Origin: Mycobacterium celatum
GTDB taxonomy: Bacteria; Actinomycetota; Actinomycetes; Mycobacteriales; Mycobacteriaceae
Direction of reading: 5' to 3'
Length of the DNA stretch: 64,000 nucleotides
NCBI RefSeq assembly: GCF_002101595.1
Contig: NZ_LQOM01000028.1
Location: 62,001 to 126,000 of the forward strand
Shown here: one piece after another, positions 53,589-62,596 of the stretch
How positions within the stretch are numbered: the stretch's first letter is position 1
Layout: each line of letters opens with the position of its first letter
Translations under genes and position numbers: made by a program
The notes under the pieces: generated by a model
Databases searched by the model: none
What the model saw: only the letters and a program-made list of their open reading frames with translations
Told to the model about the DNA's origin: nothing

Positions 53589-54125
53589 ATGCGGACCCTG
53601 GTGCTCGGCGGCATCAAGTCGGGTAAGTCCCAGTGGGCGGAGGCGGCCATCGCCGAGTCGCTGGACCCGGTTGAGCCGGTGCGCTACCTGGCCACCGGAT
53701 CGGTGGCCGAGGCCGACGCAGGCTGGTTGGAGCGTATCGCCGAGCATCGGGCCCGCAGGCCCGAGCACTGGTCGACCGTCGAAAGCGACGACATCGCAGC
53801 ACAATTGCGGGAGTCGCCGGGGGTGCCGACGCTCGTCGACGACGTCGGCGGCTGGCTGGCCGCAGTCCTCGACCGCCGCGGCTGGGAGTACGGATCGATA
53901 TCGGACGATGTCGACGAGATGCTGGCCGCGGTGGCCGCTTTCGATTCACCGCTGGTGCTGGTCAGCCCGGAGGTCGGGCTCATGGTGGTGCCCACCACGG
54001 CGTCCGGGCGGCGGTTCGCCGACGAATTGGGCACGGCGAACCAGCGGCTGGCCGACCTGTGCGATCGGGTGGTGCTGGTGGTGGCCGGGCAGCCGGTGCA
54101 GATCAAGCCCTCGGGCACCGGATGA
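53589..54125 (+). CDS. cobU: Adenosylcobinamide kinase/guanylyltransferase CobU
   Basis: Phosphorylates adenosylcobinamide and attaches GMP in nucleotide loop assembly of B12. The 178-residue protein has the P-loop [13 protein letters not shown], the region [10 protein letters not shown] with the guanylylated histidine position, and [31 protein letters not shown], typical of CobU. ATG at 53589; the TGA overlaps the cobT ATG. In M. tuberculosis cobU is elsewhere (Rv0254c), so this adjacency is a difference. No room exists upstream for a cobalamin riboswitch. Confidence 0.93.
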   Translation: MRTLVLGGIKSGKSQWAEAAIAESLDPVEPVRYLATGSVAEADAGWLERIAEHRARRPEHWSTVESDDIAAQLRESPGVPTLVDDVGGWLAAVLDRRGWEYGSISDDVDEMLAAVAAFDSPLVLVSPEVGLMVVPTTASGRRFADELGTANQRLADLCDRVVLVVAGQPVQIKPSGTG

Positions 54126-55168
54126 CATTCGGTCCGGTGTCGCCGCCCGACGCGGCCAGTGCGGCCGCAGCCCGCGCCCGGCAGGACACCTTGACCAAGC
54201 CGACGGGTGCGCTGGGCCGCCTGGAAGACCTGTCGGTGTGGGTCGCGGCGTGCCAGGGGCATTGTCCGCCAAGACAATTCGAGCGCGCACGGGTGGTGGT
54301 GTTCGCCGGTGACCACGGCGTCGCCCGGTCGGGGGTTTCGGCGTACCCGCCGGAGGTGACCGCCCAGATGGTGACGAACATCGACGGCGGTGGGGCAGCG
54401 ATCAACGCTCTGGCCGATGTCGCCGGCGCGACGGTGCGGGTCGCCGATATCGCGGTAGATGCCGAACCGGCATCCGAACACATTGGGGCGCACAAAGTCC
54501 GGCGTGCCAGCGGCAACATCGCGGTCGAAGATGCGCTGACCGACGCCGAAACGACCGCCGCGATCGATGCCGGGCGGCGGATCGCCGACGAAGAGGTCGA
54601 CGCCGGGGCGGATCTGCTGATCGCCGGCGACATGGGCATCGGGAATACCACGGCCGCAACCGTTTTGGTGGCCGCGCTGACGGACACAGAACCGGTCGCG
54701 GCAGTCGGCTACGGCACCGGCCTCGACGACGCCGGCTGGATGCGCAAGACGGCGGCGGTGCGCGACGCGCTGTTCCGGGCCCGGACGGTGAAATCCGATC
54801 CGATCGGGCTGTTGCGGTGTTGCGGCGGAGCGGATCTGGCAGCGATGGCCGGTTTCTGCGCGCAAGCCGCGCTTCGGCGCACACCGTTGCTGCTCGACGG
54901 GTTGGCGGTGACGGCCGCGGCGCTGATCGCCGAACGCCTGGCACCCGGTGCGCGGCAATGGTGGCAAGCCGGTCACCGCTCCCCCGAACCGGCGCACGCG
55001 CTGGCGTTGGCCGCCTTGGACCTGGACCCGATCCTCGATCTGCGGATGCGCCTGGGCGAAGGCACCGGTGCGACGCTGGCCCTGTCCGTGCTGCGGGCCG
55101 CGGTGGCCGCGCTGTCGTCGATGACGACCTTCGCCGCGGCCGGTGTGTCCAACCAGATCTCATCGTGA
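54122..55168 (+). CDS. cobT: Nicotinate-nucleotide--dimethylbenzimidazole phosphoribosyltransferase CobT
   Basis: Makes alpha-ribazole 5'-phosphate, the lower ligand nucleotide of B12. The 348-residue protein has [47 protein letters not shown] and the catalytic-glutamate region [15 protein letters not shown] at 54122 overlaps the cobU stop (ATGA), and its stop overlaps the cobS GTG. Confidence 0.96.
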   Translation: MTFGPVSPPDAASAAAARARQDTLTKPTGALGRLEDLSVWVAACQGHCPPRQFERARVVVFAGDHGVARSGVSAYPPEVTAQMVTNIDGGGAAINALADVAGATVRVADIAVDAEPASEHIGAHKVRRASGNIAVEDALTDAETTAAIDAGRRIADEEVDAGADLLIAGDMGIGNTTAATVLVAALTDTEPVAAVGYGTGLDDAGWMRKTAAVRDALFRARTVKSDPIGLLRCCGGADLAAMAGFCAQAALRRTPLLLDGLAVTAAALIAERLAPGARQWWQAGHRSPEPAHALALAALDLDPILDLRMRLGEGTGATLALSVLRAAVAALSSMTTFAAAGVSNQISS

Positions 55169-55890
55169 TCCGCTCGGTCGCAACAGCTTTCGGATTCGCC
55201 ACCGTGGTACCCGGGACCGGCGGGCGCCCGCTGGGCGGCGGTGCGATCACGGCGCTGCCGGTGGTCGGCGCCGCCCTGGGCGGGCTTGGCGCCGCCGTGA
55301 CGTCTGGCGGGTCGCTGGCGTTCGGCGCGGGCAGCCCCCTGGCCGGGCTGCTCGCGGTGGCGGCCCTGCTGGCGGCCACTCGCGGCCTGCACATCGACGG
55401 GGTGGCCGACACCGCCGACGGGCTGGGCTGCTACGGGCCGCCCGAGCGCGCCCGGGACGTGATGCGCGACGGCTCGACCGGGCCGTTCGGGGTGGCCGCC
55501 GTCGTGCTGGTGATCGCGCTGCAGAGCTTCGCCTTCGCGATGCTGAACGCGGTCGGCATCGTCGTCGCCGTCACCGCGGGCCGGGTGGCGGCCGTGCTGG
55601 CCTGCCGCAGGTCGGTGCCGGCGGCCGATGGCAGCACGTTGGGCGGCGCCGTCGCCGGCACTCAGCCGGCGCTGGTGGTAGCGGGCTGGATTGCGGCGCT
55701 GGGCGTGGCGTCGCTGTGGGCGGGCCCGCGGCTGTGGGCCGGACCAGTGGCGGTGCTGGTGGCCCTGTACTGCTCGGCGGTGTTGGTGGCGCACTGCGTG
55801 CGCCGGTTCGGTGGCATCAGCGGCGACGTGCTGGGCGCCGCGATCGAACTGACCGCTACGGTGACCGCGCTGCTGCTGGCCGCGTTCTAG
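55165..55890 (+). CDS. cobS: Adenosylcobinamide-GDP ribazoletransferase CobS
   Basis: Membrane enzyme that joins adenosylcobinamide-GDP to alpha-ribazole, the last step of B12 assembly. The 241-residue polytopic protein has the family motif [20 protein letters not shown] and [21 protein letters not shown], and ends with [19 protein letters not shown] at 55165 overlaps the cobT stop (GTGA). The stop is 7 nt from the convergent ilvE stop. Confidence 0.95.
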   Translation: MIRSVATAFGFATVVPGTGGRPLGGGAITALPVVGAALGGLGAAVTSGGSLAFGAGSPLAGLLAVAALLAATRGLHIDGVADTADGLGCYGPPERARDVMRDGSTGPFGVAAVVLVIALQSFAFAMLNAVGIVVAVTAGRVAAVLACRRSVPAADGSTLGGAVAGTQPALVVAGWIAALGVASLWAGPRLWAGPVAVLVALYCSAVLVAHCVRRFGGISGDVLGAAIELTATVTALLLAAF

Positions 55891-55897
55891 CTGCGAC

Positions 55898-57004
55898 CTA
55901 ACCCAGCCGGGTCATCCAGCCGTGGGTGTCGGCGAAGGTGCCGCGCTGGATTCCGGTCAGCGTGTCGCGCAGCGCCATCGTCACTTCGCCGGGTTCACCG
56001 TCGCCGATGGTGAATTCGGCGTCGCCGTATTTCACGTGGGCGATCGGGGTGATGACGGCGGCGGTGCCGCAGGCGAACACCTCGGTGATCTCACCGGCGG
56101 CGGCCTTCTTCTGCCACTCGTCGACGTCGATCTTGCGTTCCTCGATCGCGAAGCCCGCGTCAGTTGCCAACTGCAACAACGAATCCCGGGTAATACCCGG
56201 CAACAGCGAACCCGACAGCTCCGGTGTGACCAGCCGCGCCGAGCCGCCGCTGCCGAACACGAAGAAGATGTTCATCCCGCCCATCTCCTCGACGTAGCGG
56301 CGCTCCACGGCGTCGAGCCAGACCACCTGCTCGCAACCGTTTTCGGCGGCTTGGGCCTGAGCCACCAGCGACGCGGCGTAGTTGCCGCCGAATTTCGCCG
56401 CACCGGTGCCGCCCGGGCTGGCCCGCACGTATTCCGTCGACACCCAGACGGTGACCGGCCGCAGGCCGCGCGGGAAGTACGCGCCGGCCGGTGAGGCCAG
56501 CACCAGATACCGGTACTGCTTGGCGGGGCGGACCCCCAGCCCCGGCTCGGTGGCGAACACGAAGGGCCGCAAATACAACGACTCCTCGCCGCCGGCGGGC
56601 GGCACCCAGGCGTTGTCGACGGCGATCAGCTGCCGCAGCGACTCGATGAACAGCTCGTCGGGCAGTTCCGGGATCGCGATGCGCCGCGCCGACGATCGCA
56701 TCCGGGCGGCGTTGGCATCCGGACGAAACGACACGATCGACCCGTCGCCCCAGCGGTAGGCCTTGAGCCCCTCGAACACCTCCTGTGCGTAGTGCAGCAC
56801 GATCGCCGACGGATCCAGCTCGATAGGGCCGTAGCCGATGACCCGCGCGTCGTGCCAACCCTGGTCGTCGGTGTAGTCGATCGACACCATGTGATCGGTG
56901 TGGTACCTGCCGAAGCCGGGGTCGCGCAGGATCGACTCCCGTACCTCGTCGGCCGTCGGGTTTGCGGTGCGAGAAACCGTGAACTCGAGAAGGCCGCTGG
57001 TCAT
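55898..57004 (-). CDS. ilvE: Branched-chain amino acid aminotransferase IlvE
   Basis: PLP enzyme for the last step of Leu, Ile and Val synthesis. The 368-residue protein matches the M. tuberculosis length, with [15 protein letters not shown], the PLP lysine in [37 protein letters not shown] and [16 protein letters not shown] chose ATG at 57004 because TACAAT ends 6 nt upstream and the N-terminus [10 protein letters not shown] fits; the start at 57049 is upstream of this promoter. Confidence 0.97.
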   Translation of the reverse strand: MTSGLLEFTVSRTANPTADEVRESILRDPGFGRYHTDHMVSIDYTDDQGWHDARVIGYGPIELDPSAIVLHYAQEVFEGLKAYRWGDGSIVSFRPDANAARMRSSARRIAIPELPDELFIESLRQLIAVDNAWVPPAGGEESLYLRPFVFATEPGLGVRPAKQYRYLVLASPAGAYFPRGLRPVTVWVSTEYVRASPGGTGAAKFGGNYAASLVAQAQAAENGCEQVVWLDAVERRYVEEMGGMNIFFVFGSGGSARLVTPELSGSLLPGITRDSLLQLATDAGFAIEERKIDVDEWQKKAAAGEITEVFACGTAAVITPIAHVKYGDAEFTIGDGEPGEVTMALRDTLTGIQRGTFADTHGWMTRLG

Positions 57005-57010
57005 CCTGAG

Positions 57011-57016
57011 ATTGTA
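57011..57016 (-). promoter_or_regulatory. -10 box TACAAT of ilvE (leaderless)
   Basis: TACAAT on the minus strand is one base from the consensus and ends 6 nt before ATG at 57004. It also lies in the 22-bp gap after gcvT, so ilvE has its own promoter. Confidence 0.65.
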
Positions 57017-57026
57017 TCGCCGCCCG

Positions 57027-58124
57027 CTAGCGGGTTTTCGCGTCGACAAAAGGCGGTCGCACCACTTCGCACTCGACCGCGCGGCCGCGGACGTCGACCG
57101 TGACGTGCCGGCCGTCCTCGATGCCGGCGTCGGTGTCGATCAGCGCGAGCGCGATGCCGACTTGCAGTGTCGGAGAGAAGGTTCCCGACGTGGTGACCCC
57201 GACCTTGCGGTCGCCGTCGAGCACCGTCAGCGCGGGCCGCAACACACCCCGGCCGACCGCCCTCAGGCCGCGCAACAACCGCGACGGGCCGGCCGCCTTC
57301 TCAGCCAGCAGAGCATCCCGACCGAAGAACGCCTCCTTCTTCCAGCCGATGGCCCAGCCGCAGCGGGCCTGCAGCGGCGAAATGTCGGCCGACAATTCAT
57401 GCCCGTGCAGCGGGTAGCCCATCTCGGTGCGCAGGGTGTCGCGCGCGCCCAGACCCGCCAGTTGCCCACCTGCACGGGTGACCGCGCCGACCAGCGCGTC
57501 GAACACCACGCCCGCGGACCCCCAGGGCGGCAGCAGCTCGTAGCCGTGTTCGCCGGTGTACCCGCTGCGGCACACCCGCACCGGGACGCCGGAAAACGAG
57601 GCGTCGGCATAGGCCATGTAGTCCATGCCGGTGGGCAGCCCCAACTCGTCGAGCACGTCGACCGAGCGAGGACCCTGCACCGCCAGCACCGCATAGGAGC
57701 GGTGCTCGTTGGTGATCGTCACTCCGGCCGGCGCGGCCGCCGCCAGCGCTGCCACCACCGCGGCGGTGTTGGCGGCGTTGGGCACCAGAAAGATCTCGTC
57801 GTCGCTGACGTAGTAGGCGATCAAGTCGTCAATCACACCCCCGGATTCGTTGCAGCACAACGTGTATTGCGCCTTGCCGGGTTCGATGCGGCGCAGGTCG
57901 TTGGTCAGTGCGGAGTTGACGAATTCGGCGGCGCCGGCGCCGACCACCGACGCCTTGCCGAGGTGGCTGACGTCGAACAGGCCGACGGCGGTGCGGGTTG
58001 CGGTGTGCTCGCTGACGGTGCCGGCATACGACACCGGCATCAGCCAGCCGCTGAACTCCGCGAAACTGGCGCCCAGCTCGCGGTGGCGGTCTTCCAGCGG
58101 TCCGTGCTGCAGGTTTTCGGGCAC
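57027..58124 (-). CDS. gcvT: Glycine cleavage system T protein GcvT (aminomethyltransferase)
   Basis: Transfers the methylene group from the H protein to tetrahydrofolate. The 365-residue protein has [68 protein letters not shown] and [19 protein letters not shown] chose GTG at 58124 (MPENLQHGP), with TAGTGT (58138-58133) 8 nt upstream; GTG at 58136 would overlap that box. No glycine riboswitch is visible in the 19-bp gap to the divergent cyclase gene. Confidence 0.95.
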   Translation of the reverse strand: MPENLQHGPLEDRHRELGASFAEFSGWLMPVSYAGTVSEHTATRTAVGLFDVSHLGKASVVGAGAAEFVNSALTNDLRRIEPGKAQYTLCCNESGGVIDDLIAYYVSDDEIFLVPNAANTAAVVAALAAAAPAGVTITNEHRSYAVLAVQGPRSVDVLDELGLPTGMDYMAYADASFSGVPVRVCRSGYTGEHGYELLPPWGSAGVVFDALVGAVTRAGGQLAGLGARDTLRTEMGYPLHGHELSADISPLQARCGWAIGWKKEAFFGRDALLAEKAAGPSRLLRGLRAVGRGVLRPALTVLDGDRKVGVTTSGTFSPTLQVGIALALIDTDAGIEDGRHVTVDVRGRAVECEVVRPPFVDAKTR

Positions 58125-58143
58125 GGTGCTCCACACTAATCAA

Positions 58144-59235
58144 GTGGTCGATTTCGATGCGCTGGAAGCTGCCGGTATCGCCAACGCGCGTGAGCGGGCG
58201 CCGCTGATCGAATATCTGGCCGGCCTGGGCTTCAGCGCCGAGGAGATGGTCGACGCCGAGCGCCGAGGCCGGCTGTTCGGACTCGGCGGCGACACCCTGC
58301 AATGGTCGGGCCCGCCGATCTACACCCTGCGGACCGCCGCCGAGGCGCTGGGCCTGCCGGTCGAGGACGTCGAACACGCCTGGGCCATGCTCGGCCTGAC
58401 CGTCGCGGACTCCGACACTCCCACCTTGAGCCAGGCCGACGTCGACGCGCTGGCGACGTGGGCAGCGATGAAAGCCGACTTCGGCGAGGACGCGGCATCC
58501 GGATTCCTGCGAGTACTCGGCGCGTCCATTGCCCGGCTGGCCGAGGCGGAGTCGTCGATGATTCGCGCCGGTCGGCCCGAGCTGTGGCTCGGCCACACCG
58601 GCGACGAGCTGACCACGGCACAGGTGTACCGCTCGGTCGCCAGGTTCATTCCCCGGATCGGCGCGATGATGGACGCGGTGCATCGCCATCACCTGACCAG
58701 CGCCCGGACCTTCATCGAGGGCGTCGTGCCGGGCCCGTCGCCGAGCGTGGTGTGCGGCGTCGGCTTCGTGGACCTGTCCGGCTTCACCGCACTGACCCAG
58801 ATGCTCACGCCCGCGGAGCTCTCGACACTGCTCAACGGCTTTTCGGCCACTGTCTCCGATGTGGTGCACACCGACGGCGGACGCATAGTGAAGTTCATCG
58901 GCGACGCCGTGATGTGGGTGAGCCCGACACCGGAACGGCTGATCAGGGCCGCCACCGACCTCGTCGACCACCCGCAGGCACGCAAGGTCGGGCTGCAGGT
59001 CCGAGCCGGTCTGGGCTACGGCGAGATGCTGACGATCAACGGCGACTACTTCGGCAACGCGGTCAACATGGCTGCCCGGCTGGTGGCGGCCGCGCAGCCG
59101 GGGCAGATCCTGGCCGCGGCAGCTGTGCACGAGGCGCTGCCGGACTGGCCGGCGACCCTGCAGGAGCCGTTGACGCTCAAGGGTTTCGACGCGCCCGTGA
59201 CAGCCTATGACCTGCACGTCCACCGCGGTGATTAG
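58144..59235 (+). CDS. Class III adenylyl cyclase (Rv2212 homologue)
   Basis: Makes cAMP; the M. tuberculosis homologue is pH sensitive and stimulated by fatty acids. The 363-residue protein has an N-terminal regulatory region (1-185) and a C-terminal cyclase domain with metal aspartates in [13 protein letters not shown] and [11 protein letters not shown] and transition-state Asn/Arg in [19 protein letters not shown]. It has no membrane helix, so it is cytosolic. GTG at 58144 ([11 protein letters not shown]); the frame runs on upstream inside gcvT without similarity. pepB follows after 11 nt. Confidence 0.93.
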   Translation: MVDFDALEAAGIANARERAPLIEYLAGLGFSAEEMVDAERRGRLFGLGGDTLQWSGPPIYTLRTAAEALGLPVEDVEHAWAMLGLTVADSDTPTLSQADVDALATWAAMKADFGEDAASGFLRVLGASIARLAEAESSMIRAGRPELWLGHTGDELTTAQVYRSVARFIPRIGAMMDAVHRHHLTSARTFIEGVVPGPSPSVVCGVGFVDLSGFTALTQMLTPAELSTLLNGFSATVSDVVHTDGGRIVKFIGDAVMWVSPTPERLIRAATDLVDHPQARKVGLQVRAGLGYGEMLTINGDYFGNAVNMAARLVAAAQPGQILAAAAVHEALPDWPATLQEPLTLKGFDAPVTAYDLHVHRGD

Positions 59236-59238
59236 GGT
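59233..59238 (+). promoter_or_regulatory. -10 box TAGGGT of pepB
   Basis: TAGGGT fits TANNNT, overlaps the end of the cyclase gene and ends 8 nt before GTG at 59247, allowing a leaderless pepB transcript. Confidence 0.45.
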
Positions 59239-59246
59239 GGTTGGCC

Positions 59247-60767
59247 GTGAGCACCGAACCCGGTTACCAGTCGCCGTCCGTCACCGTCAACTCCGCGCTA
59301 CCGAGCCGCGGCATCGCCAAGTCGGTGCTGATCGTGCCGGTGGTGTCGACGGGCGACGAGGACCGGCCCGGGGCAAGGCTCGCGGCGGCCGAGCCGTTCC
59401 TGGGCGCCGAGGCGACCGCTGAGATCGAGGCCGGCCTGGCAGCGCTGGGCGCCAAGGGCGGCAGCGAGCAGGTACACCGGCTGGTGGTCTCGTCGCTTCC
59501 GGTGGGCAGCGTGCTGGCCGTCGGCCTGGGTAAGCCGCGCGACGAGTGGCCCGCCGACGTGATCCGCCGCGCCGCCGGCACGGCGGCCCGGTCGCTGAAC
59601 GGCGCCGAGGCCGTCGTCACCACCCTGAGCGAGTTGAATCTCACCGCCGCGGTCGAGGGGCTGATCCTGGGCGGCTACCGGTTCACCGCCTTCCGCAGCG
59701 AGAAGACGGCGCCCAAGGATCCGGGCCTGCGCAAGATCACCGCGCTGTCGACGGCCGACGGCGCCAAATCGGACGCCGCGCACGCCGCCGCGGTCGCGGC
59801 CGCAGTGGCCACCGCCCGCGATCTGGTCAACACCCCGCCCAGTCACCTGTTTCCGGCCGAATTCGCCGCGCGCGCAAAGGCCTTGGGTGAATCTGCCGGC
59901 CTGGAGGTCGAGGTGCTCGACGAGAAGGCGCTGCAGAGGGCCGGCTACGGCGGGGTGATCGGCGTCGGCAAGGGCTCGTCGCGTCCGCCGCGGCTGGTGC
60001 GGCTGACCCACCGTAGTGGCAAGAAGAACGCCAAGAAGGTTGCCCTGATCGGAAAGGGCATCACCTTTGACACCGGCGGCATTTCGATCAAGCCGGCAGC
60101 CAACATGCACTACATGACCTCGGATATGGGCGGTGCCGCGGCGGTCATCGCGACCGTGACGCTGGCCGCGCAGCTGAAGCTGCCGATCGACGTGATCGCC
60201 ACCGTGCCGATGGCCGAGAACATGCCGTCGGCCACCGCGCAGCGCCCCGGCGATGTGCTGACCCAGTACGGCGGCAGGACCGTCGAGGTGCTCAACACTG
60301 ACGCCGAGGGGCGGCTCATCCTGGCCGACGCGATCGTGCGGGCCTGCGAGGACAACCCGGACTACCTGATCGAGACGTCGACGCTGACCGGTGCACAGAC
60401 GGTGGCGCTGGGCGCCCGCACACCCGGGGTGATGGGCAGCGACGAATTCCGCGATCGGGTGGCCGCGATCTCCCAGCAAGTCGGCGAGAACGGGTGGCCG
60501 ATGCCGCTGCCCGACGAACTCAAGGACGACCTGAAGTCGGCGGTGGCCGACCTGGCCAACGTCAGCGGTCAGCGCTTCGCCGGGATGCTCGTGGCGGGGG
60601 TGTACCTGCGCGAATTCGTCGCCGACGGCGTGGCCTGGGCCCATATCGACGTCGCAGGGCCGGCCTACAACACCGGCAGTCCGTGGGGATACACCCCCAA
60701 GGGCGGCACCGGCGTGCCGACCCGCACCATGATCGCCGTGCTTGAGGACATCGCCGAAAAAGGTTGA
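59247..60767 (+). CDS. pepB: Leucyl aminopeptidase PepB/PepA (M17 family)
   Basis: Cytosolic dizinc/dimanganese aminopeptidase, 506 residues. The M17 signature [13 protein letters not shown] is present with metal and catalytic residues in [16 protein letters not shown] and [13 protein letters not shown]. The N-terminal domain is less conserved. I chose GTG at 59247 ([12 protein letters not shown]); TTG at 59241 adds two residues. It converges with the chimeric oxidoreductase gene 25 nt away. Confidence 0.95.
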   Translation: MSTEPGYQSPSVTVNSALPSRGIAKSVLIVPVVSTGDEDRPGARLAAAEPFLGAEATAEIEAGLAALGAKGGSEQVHRLVVSSLPVGSVLAVGLGKPRDEWPADVIRRAAGTAARSLNGAEAVVTTLSELNLTAAVEGLILGGYRFTAFRSEKTAPKDPGLRKITALSTADGAKSDAAHAAAVAAAVATARDLVNTPPSHLFPAEFAARAKALGESAGLEVEVLDEKALQRAGYGGVIGVGKGSSRPPRLVRLTHRSGKKNAKKVALIGKGITFDTGGISIKPAANMHYMTSDMGGAAAVIATVTLAAQLKLPIDVIATVPMAENMPSATAQRPGDVLTQYGGRTVEVLNTDAEGRLILADAIVRACEDNPDYLIETSTLTGAQTVALGARTPGVMGSDEFRDRVAAISQQVGENGWPMPLPDELKDDLKSAVADLANVSGQRFAGMLVAGVYLREFVADGVAWAHIDVAGPAYNTGSPWGYTPKGGTGVPTRTMIAVLEDIAEKG

Positions 60768-60792
60768 TATAAGCCTTCATTCGACGGCATGC

Positions 60793-62520
60793 TCAGCGCA
60801 GGTCGGACCGTAATGCGCTTCGGGCAGCCAAATATCCCGGCATTCCATGAACTCCCGGGCCGGGCGGCGTGAACGACGAGTACAAATACGTGCACCGGCG
60901 CGGTAACCGGTGGGGCCGCAGCCCGACAGCCAAATTCAGCACGTATCGCAGCGGATCGTGCAGGCCGCCGTTGATCACTCCCCCACACATGGTTGGGTTG
61001 TGGGCTTCCTGCTCCTTGGCGGTGGTCGTCGCTTTCTTCACGATCCGGTCCGCGAAACCGGGCGCGAACCGTTCGATCTGGCTGCCGATGGCATCCGACA
61101 TGTCGACCATAGATCCGTACGGCACATGGCAATACGTCCACACGGTCTCCATCCCACTTGAGGCACGGGTCGGATCGAACCGGCTCTGATTGGCGAGCGG
61201 AACGAACGGCTTGTCCGGATGCCGGCCCTTGTTCACCGCCGACTCGCCCGCAGCAATGTGTTGCAGCGTGCCGCCCAGATGGACGGTGGCCGCCTGCCGG
61301 CACTCGTCGGCGCGCCACGGGATCGGGCCGTACAACGGGTAGTCCACTTTGCAAAGCCCCGGACCATACCGGTAATTGGCGTACAAGCGCCGGTACCAGG
61401 CCGGCACGCTGTCTGCGAGTATCGACGCGACTTGTGTCGGGGACACGTCAAGCAACAGCACCCGGTGGGCGGGCACATCGGCGAGCCGTCGAACCCAATG
61501 GCCCAACCGGATTTGGCCGCCGAGGTGCTCGAAATATCCCAGTAGCGCATCGGCTATCTTTTGCGATCCGCCTCGCGGCATGGGCCAGCCGGTTCGGTGT
61601 GCGCTGGTGGCGAACATCAGACCGGCGGCGGCAGTGCCGAAGAGGTTCAGCGGCATGAAGGAGTGCGCGGCCATGCCGGCCAGTAATGCGGGTGCCCGCA
61701 CGTCGTGAAAACGGCGCTTCGAAATGCCCGCGGTCGAGGCCAGTCCAACACGACCGAACTTGGCAACAGTCATCGGATGCTTGGGCGGGAACGGGTCGAG
61801 AATGCTGTCGAACAGCTCAATCCCGTTGGATACCAACGGAGTTAGCAGCTGTTCGTATGCGGACCGGTCGGCGCCCATTCCGGCAGCGGTCTTGCCGACG
61901 TCGCGATACAGTGCGACAGCGCTGCCGTCGCCGAGGGGGTGCGCCGCCTCTACCGGGGCGAAGATCCACTCGAGACCGTACTCTTTGAGCGGCCAACGCC
62001 GAAAGGCAGGCGATGCCATCGCCAGTGGATGTATTGCCGAGCAGATGTCGCGTACGGATTCGTCACCGGTCACGTGCCCCGACCGGGCGCCGCCGCCGGG
62101 TGTGTCCGAACCTTCCAGGTTGCGGGGGTAGATGGCAACCAATGTGAGCCGGTCGGGGATGAGCCGGACCGGTCCTTCGGCGGGCACTTCGATCATCTCG
62201 ACTCGGCAGCCATCCGGAATCTCGTGCAGCCGCATCGTGATTCGTGCTGCGCCCAGTGCCCCGAGCCCCGCACGCAGCACCAGTTCGCGGCGCGGTTCGC
62301 ATTTTTCGACGGACGCCTGGTCATTGATCACGAGGGGCCACACCCCGATCGAGTGCCGGATGGCCGCGCCCGGCTCCGGCCAGTTGGGGTCGACCGCCCG
62401 GGTGCGGCTGTTGCCGACCGCCCACTGGCTGTAGGTCCACCCGTCGGCCAGCACATCCCAGACCCGCTGACAGGACGCGTGCACGTCTCGGATCGCGGTA
62501 AATGCTCGTGTGGCAGCCAT
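60793..62520 (-). CDS. Chimeric SRPBCC domain / truncated phytoene-dehydrogenase-like oxidoreductase
   Basis: A 575-residue single frame that joins two proteins usually separate. Residues 1-133 are an SRPBCC protein (RDVHASCQRVWDVLADGWTY, up to LIPDRLTLVAIYPRN). From about residue 138 the sequence is an FAD-dependent oxidoreductase of the phytoene-desaturase type (SDTPGGGARSG, ICSAIHPLAMASPAFRRWPL, and C-terminal FTPPGPGVHGMPGYLAARSALR). The oxidoreductase has lost the N-terminal 30-35 residues with the GxGxxG dinucleotide-binding motif. A deletion with its junction at about 62100-62121 is the simplest explanation. FAD binding and activity are doubtful. ATG at 62520 has AAAGGA upstream. Confidence 0.85.
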   Translation of the reverse strand: MAATRAFTAIRDVHASCQRVWDVLADGWTYSQWAVGNSRTRAVDPNWPEPGAAIRHSIGVWPLVINDQASVEKCEPRRELVLRAGLGALGAARITMRLHEIPDGCRVEMIEVPAEGPVRLIPDRLTLVAIYPRNLEGSDTPGGGARSGHVTGDESVRDICSAIHPLAMASPAFRRWPLKEYGLEWIFAPVEAAHPLGDGSAVALYRDVGKTAAGMGADRSAYEQLLTPLVSNGIELFDSILDPFPPKHPMTVAKFGRVGLASTAGISKRRFHDVRAPALLAGMAAHSFMPLNLFGTAAAGLMFATSAHRTGWPMPRGGSQKIADALLGYFEHLGGQIRLGHWVRRLADVPAHRVLLLDVSPTQVASILADSVPAWYRRLYANYRYGPGLCKVDYPLYGPIPWRADECRQAATVHLGGTLQHIAAGESAVNKGRHPDKPFVPLANQSRFDPTRASSGMETVWTYCHVPYGSMVDMSDAIGSQIERFAPGFADRIVKKATTTAKEQEAHNPTMCGGVINGGLHDPLRYVLNLAVGLRPHRLPRRCTYLYSSFTPPGPGVHGMPGYLAARSALRSDLR

Positions 62521-62596
62521 CGGCAGGGTTCCTTTCGCATGGCTCGAACCCTGCGGGTACCCGCGCGGGCGGTCGGCGACGCGCGTGAAATTCTCG

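Noticed and set aside
58125..58143. Glycine riboswitch before gcvT
   Set aside because: The gap to the divergent cyclase gene is 19 bp; nothing like a tandem aptamer is present.
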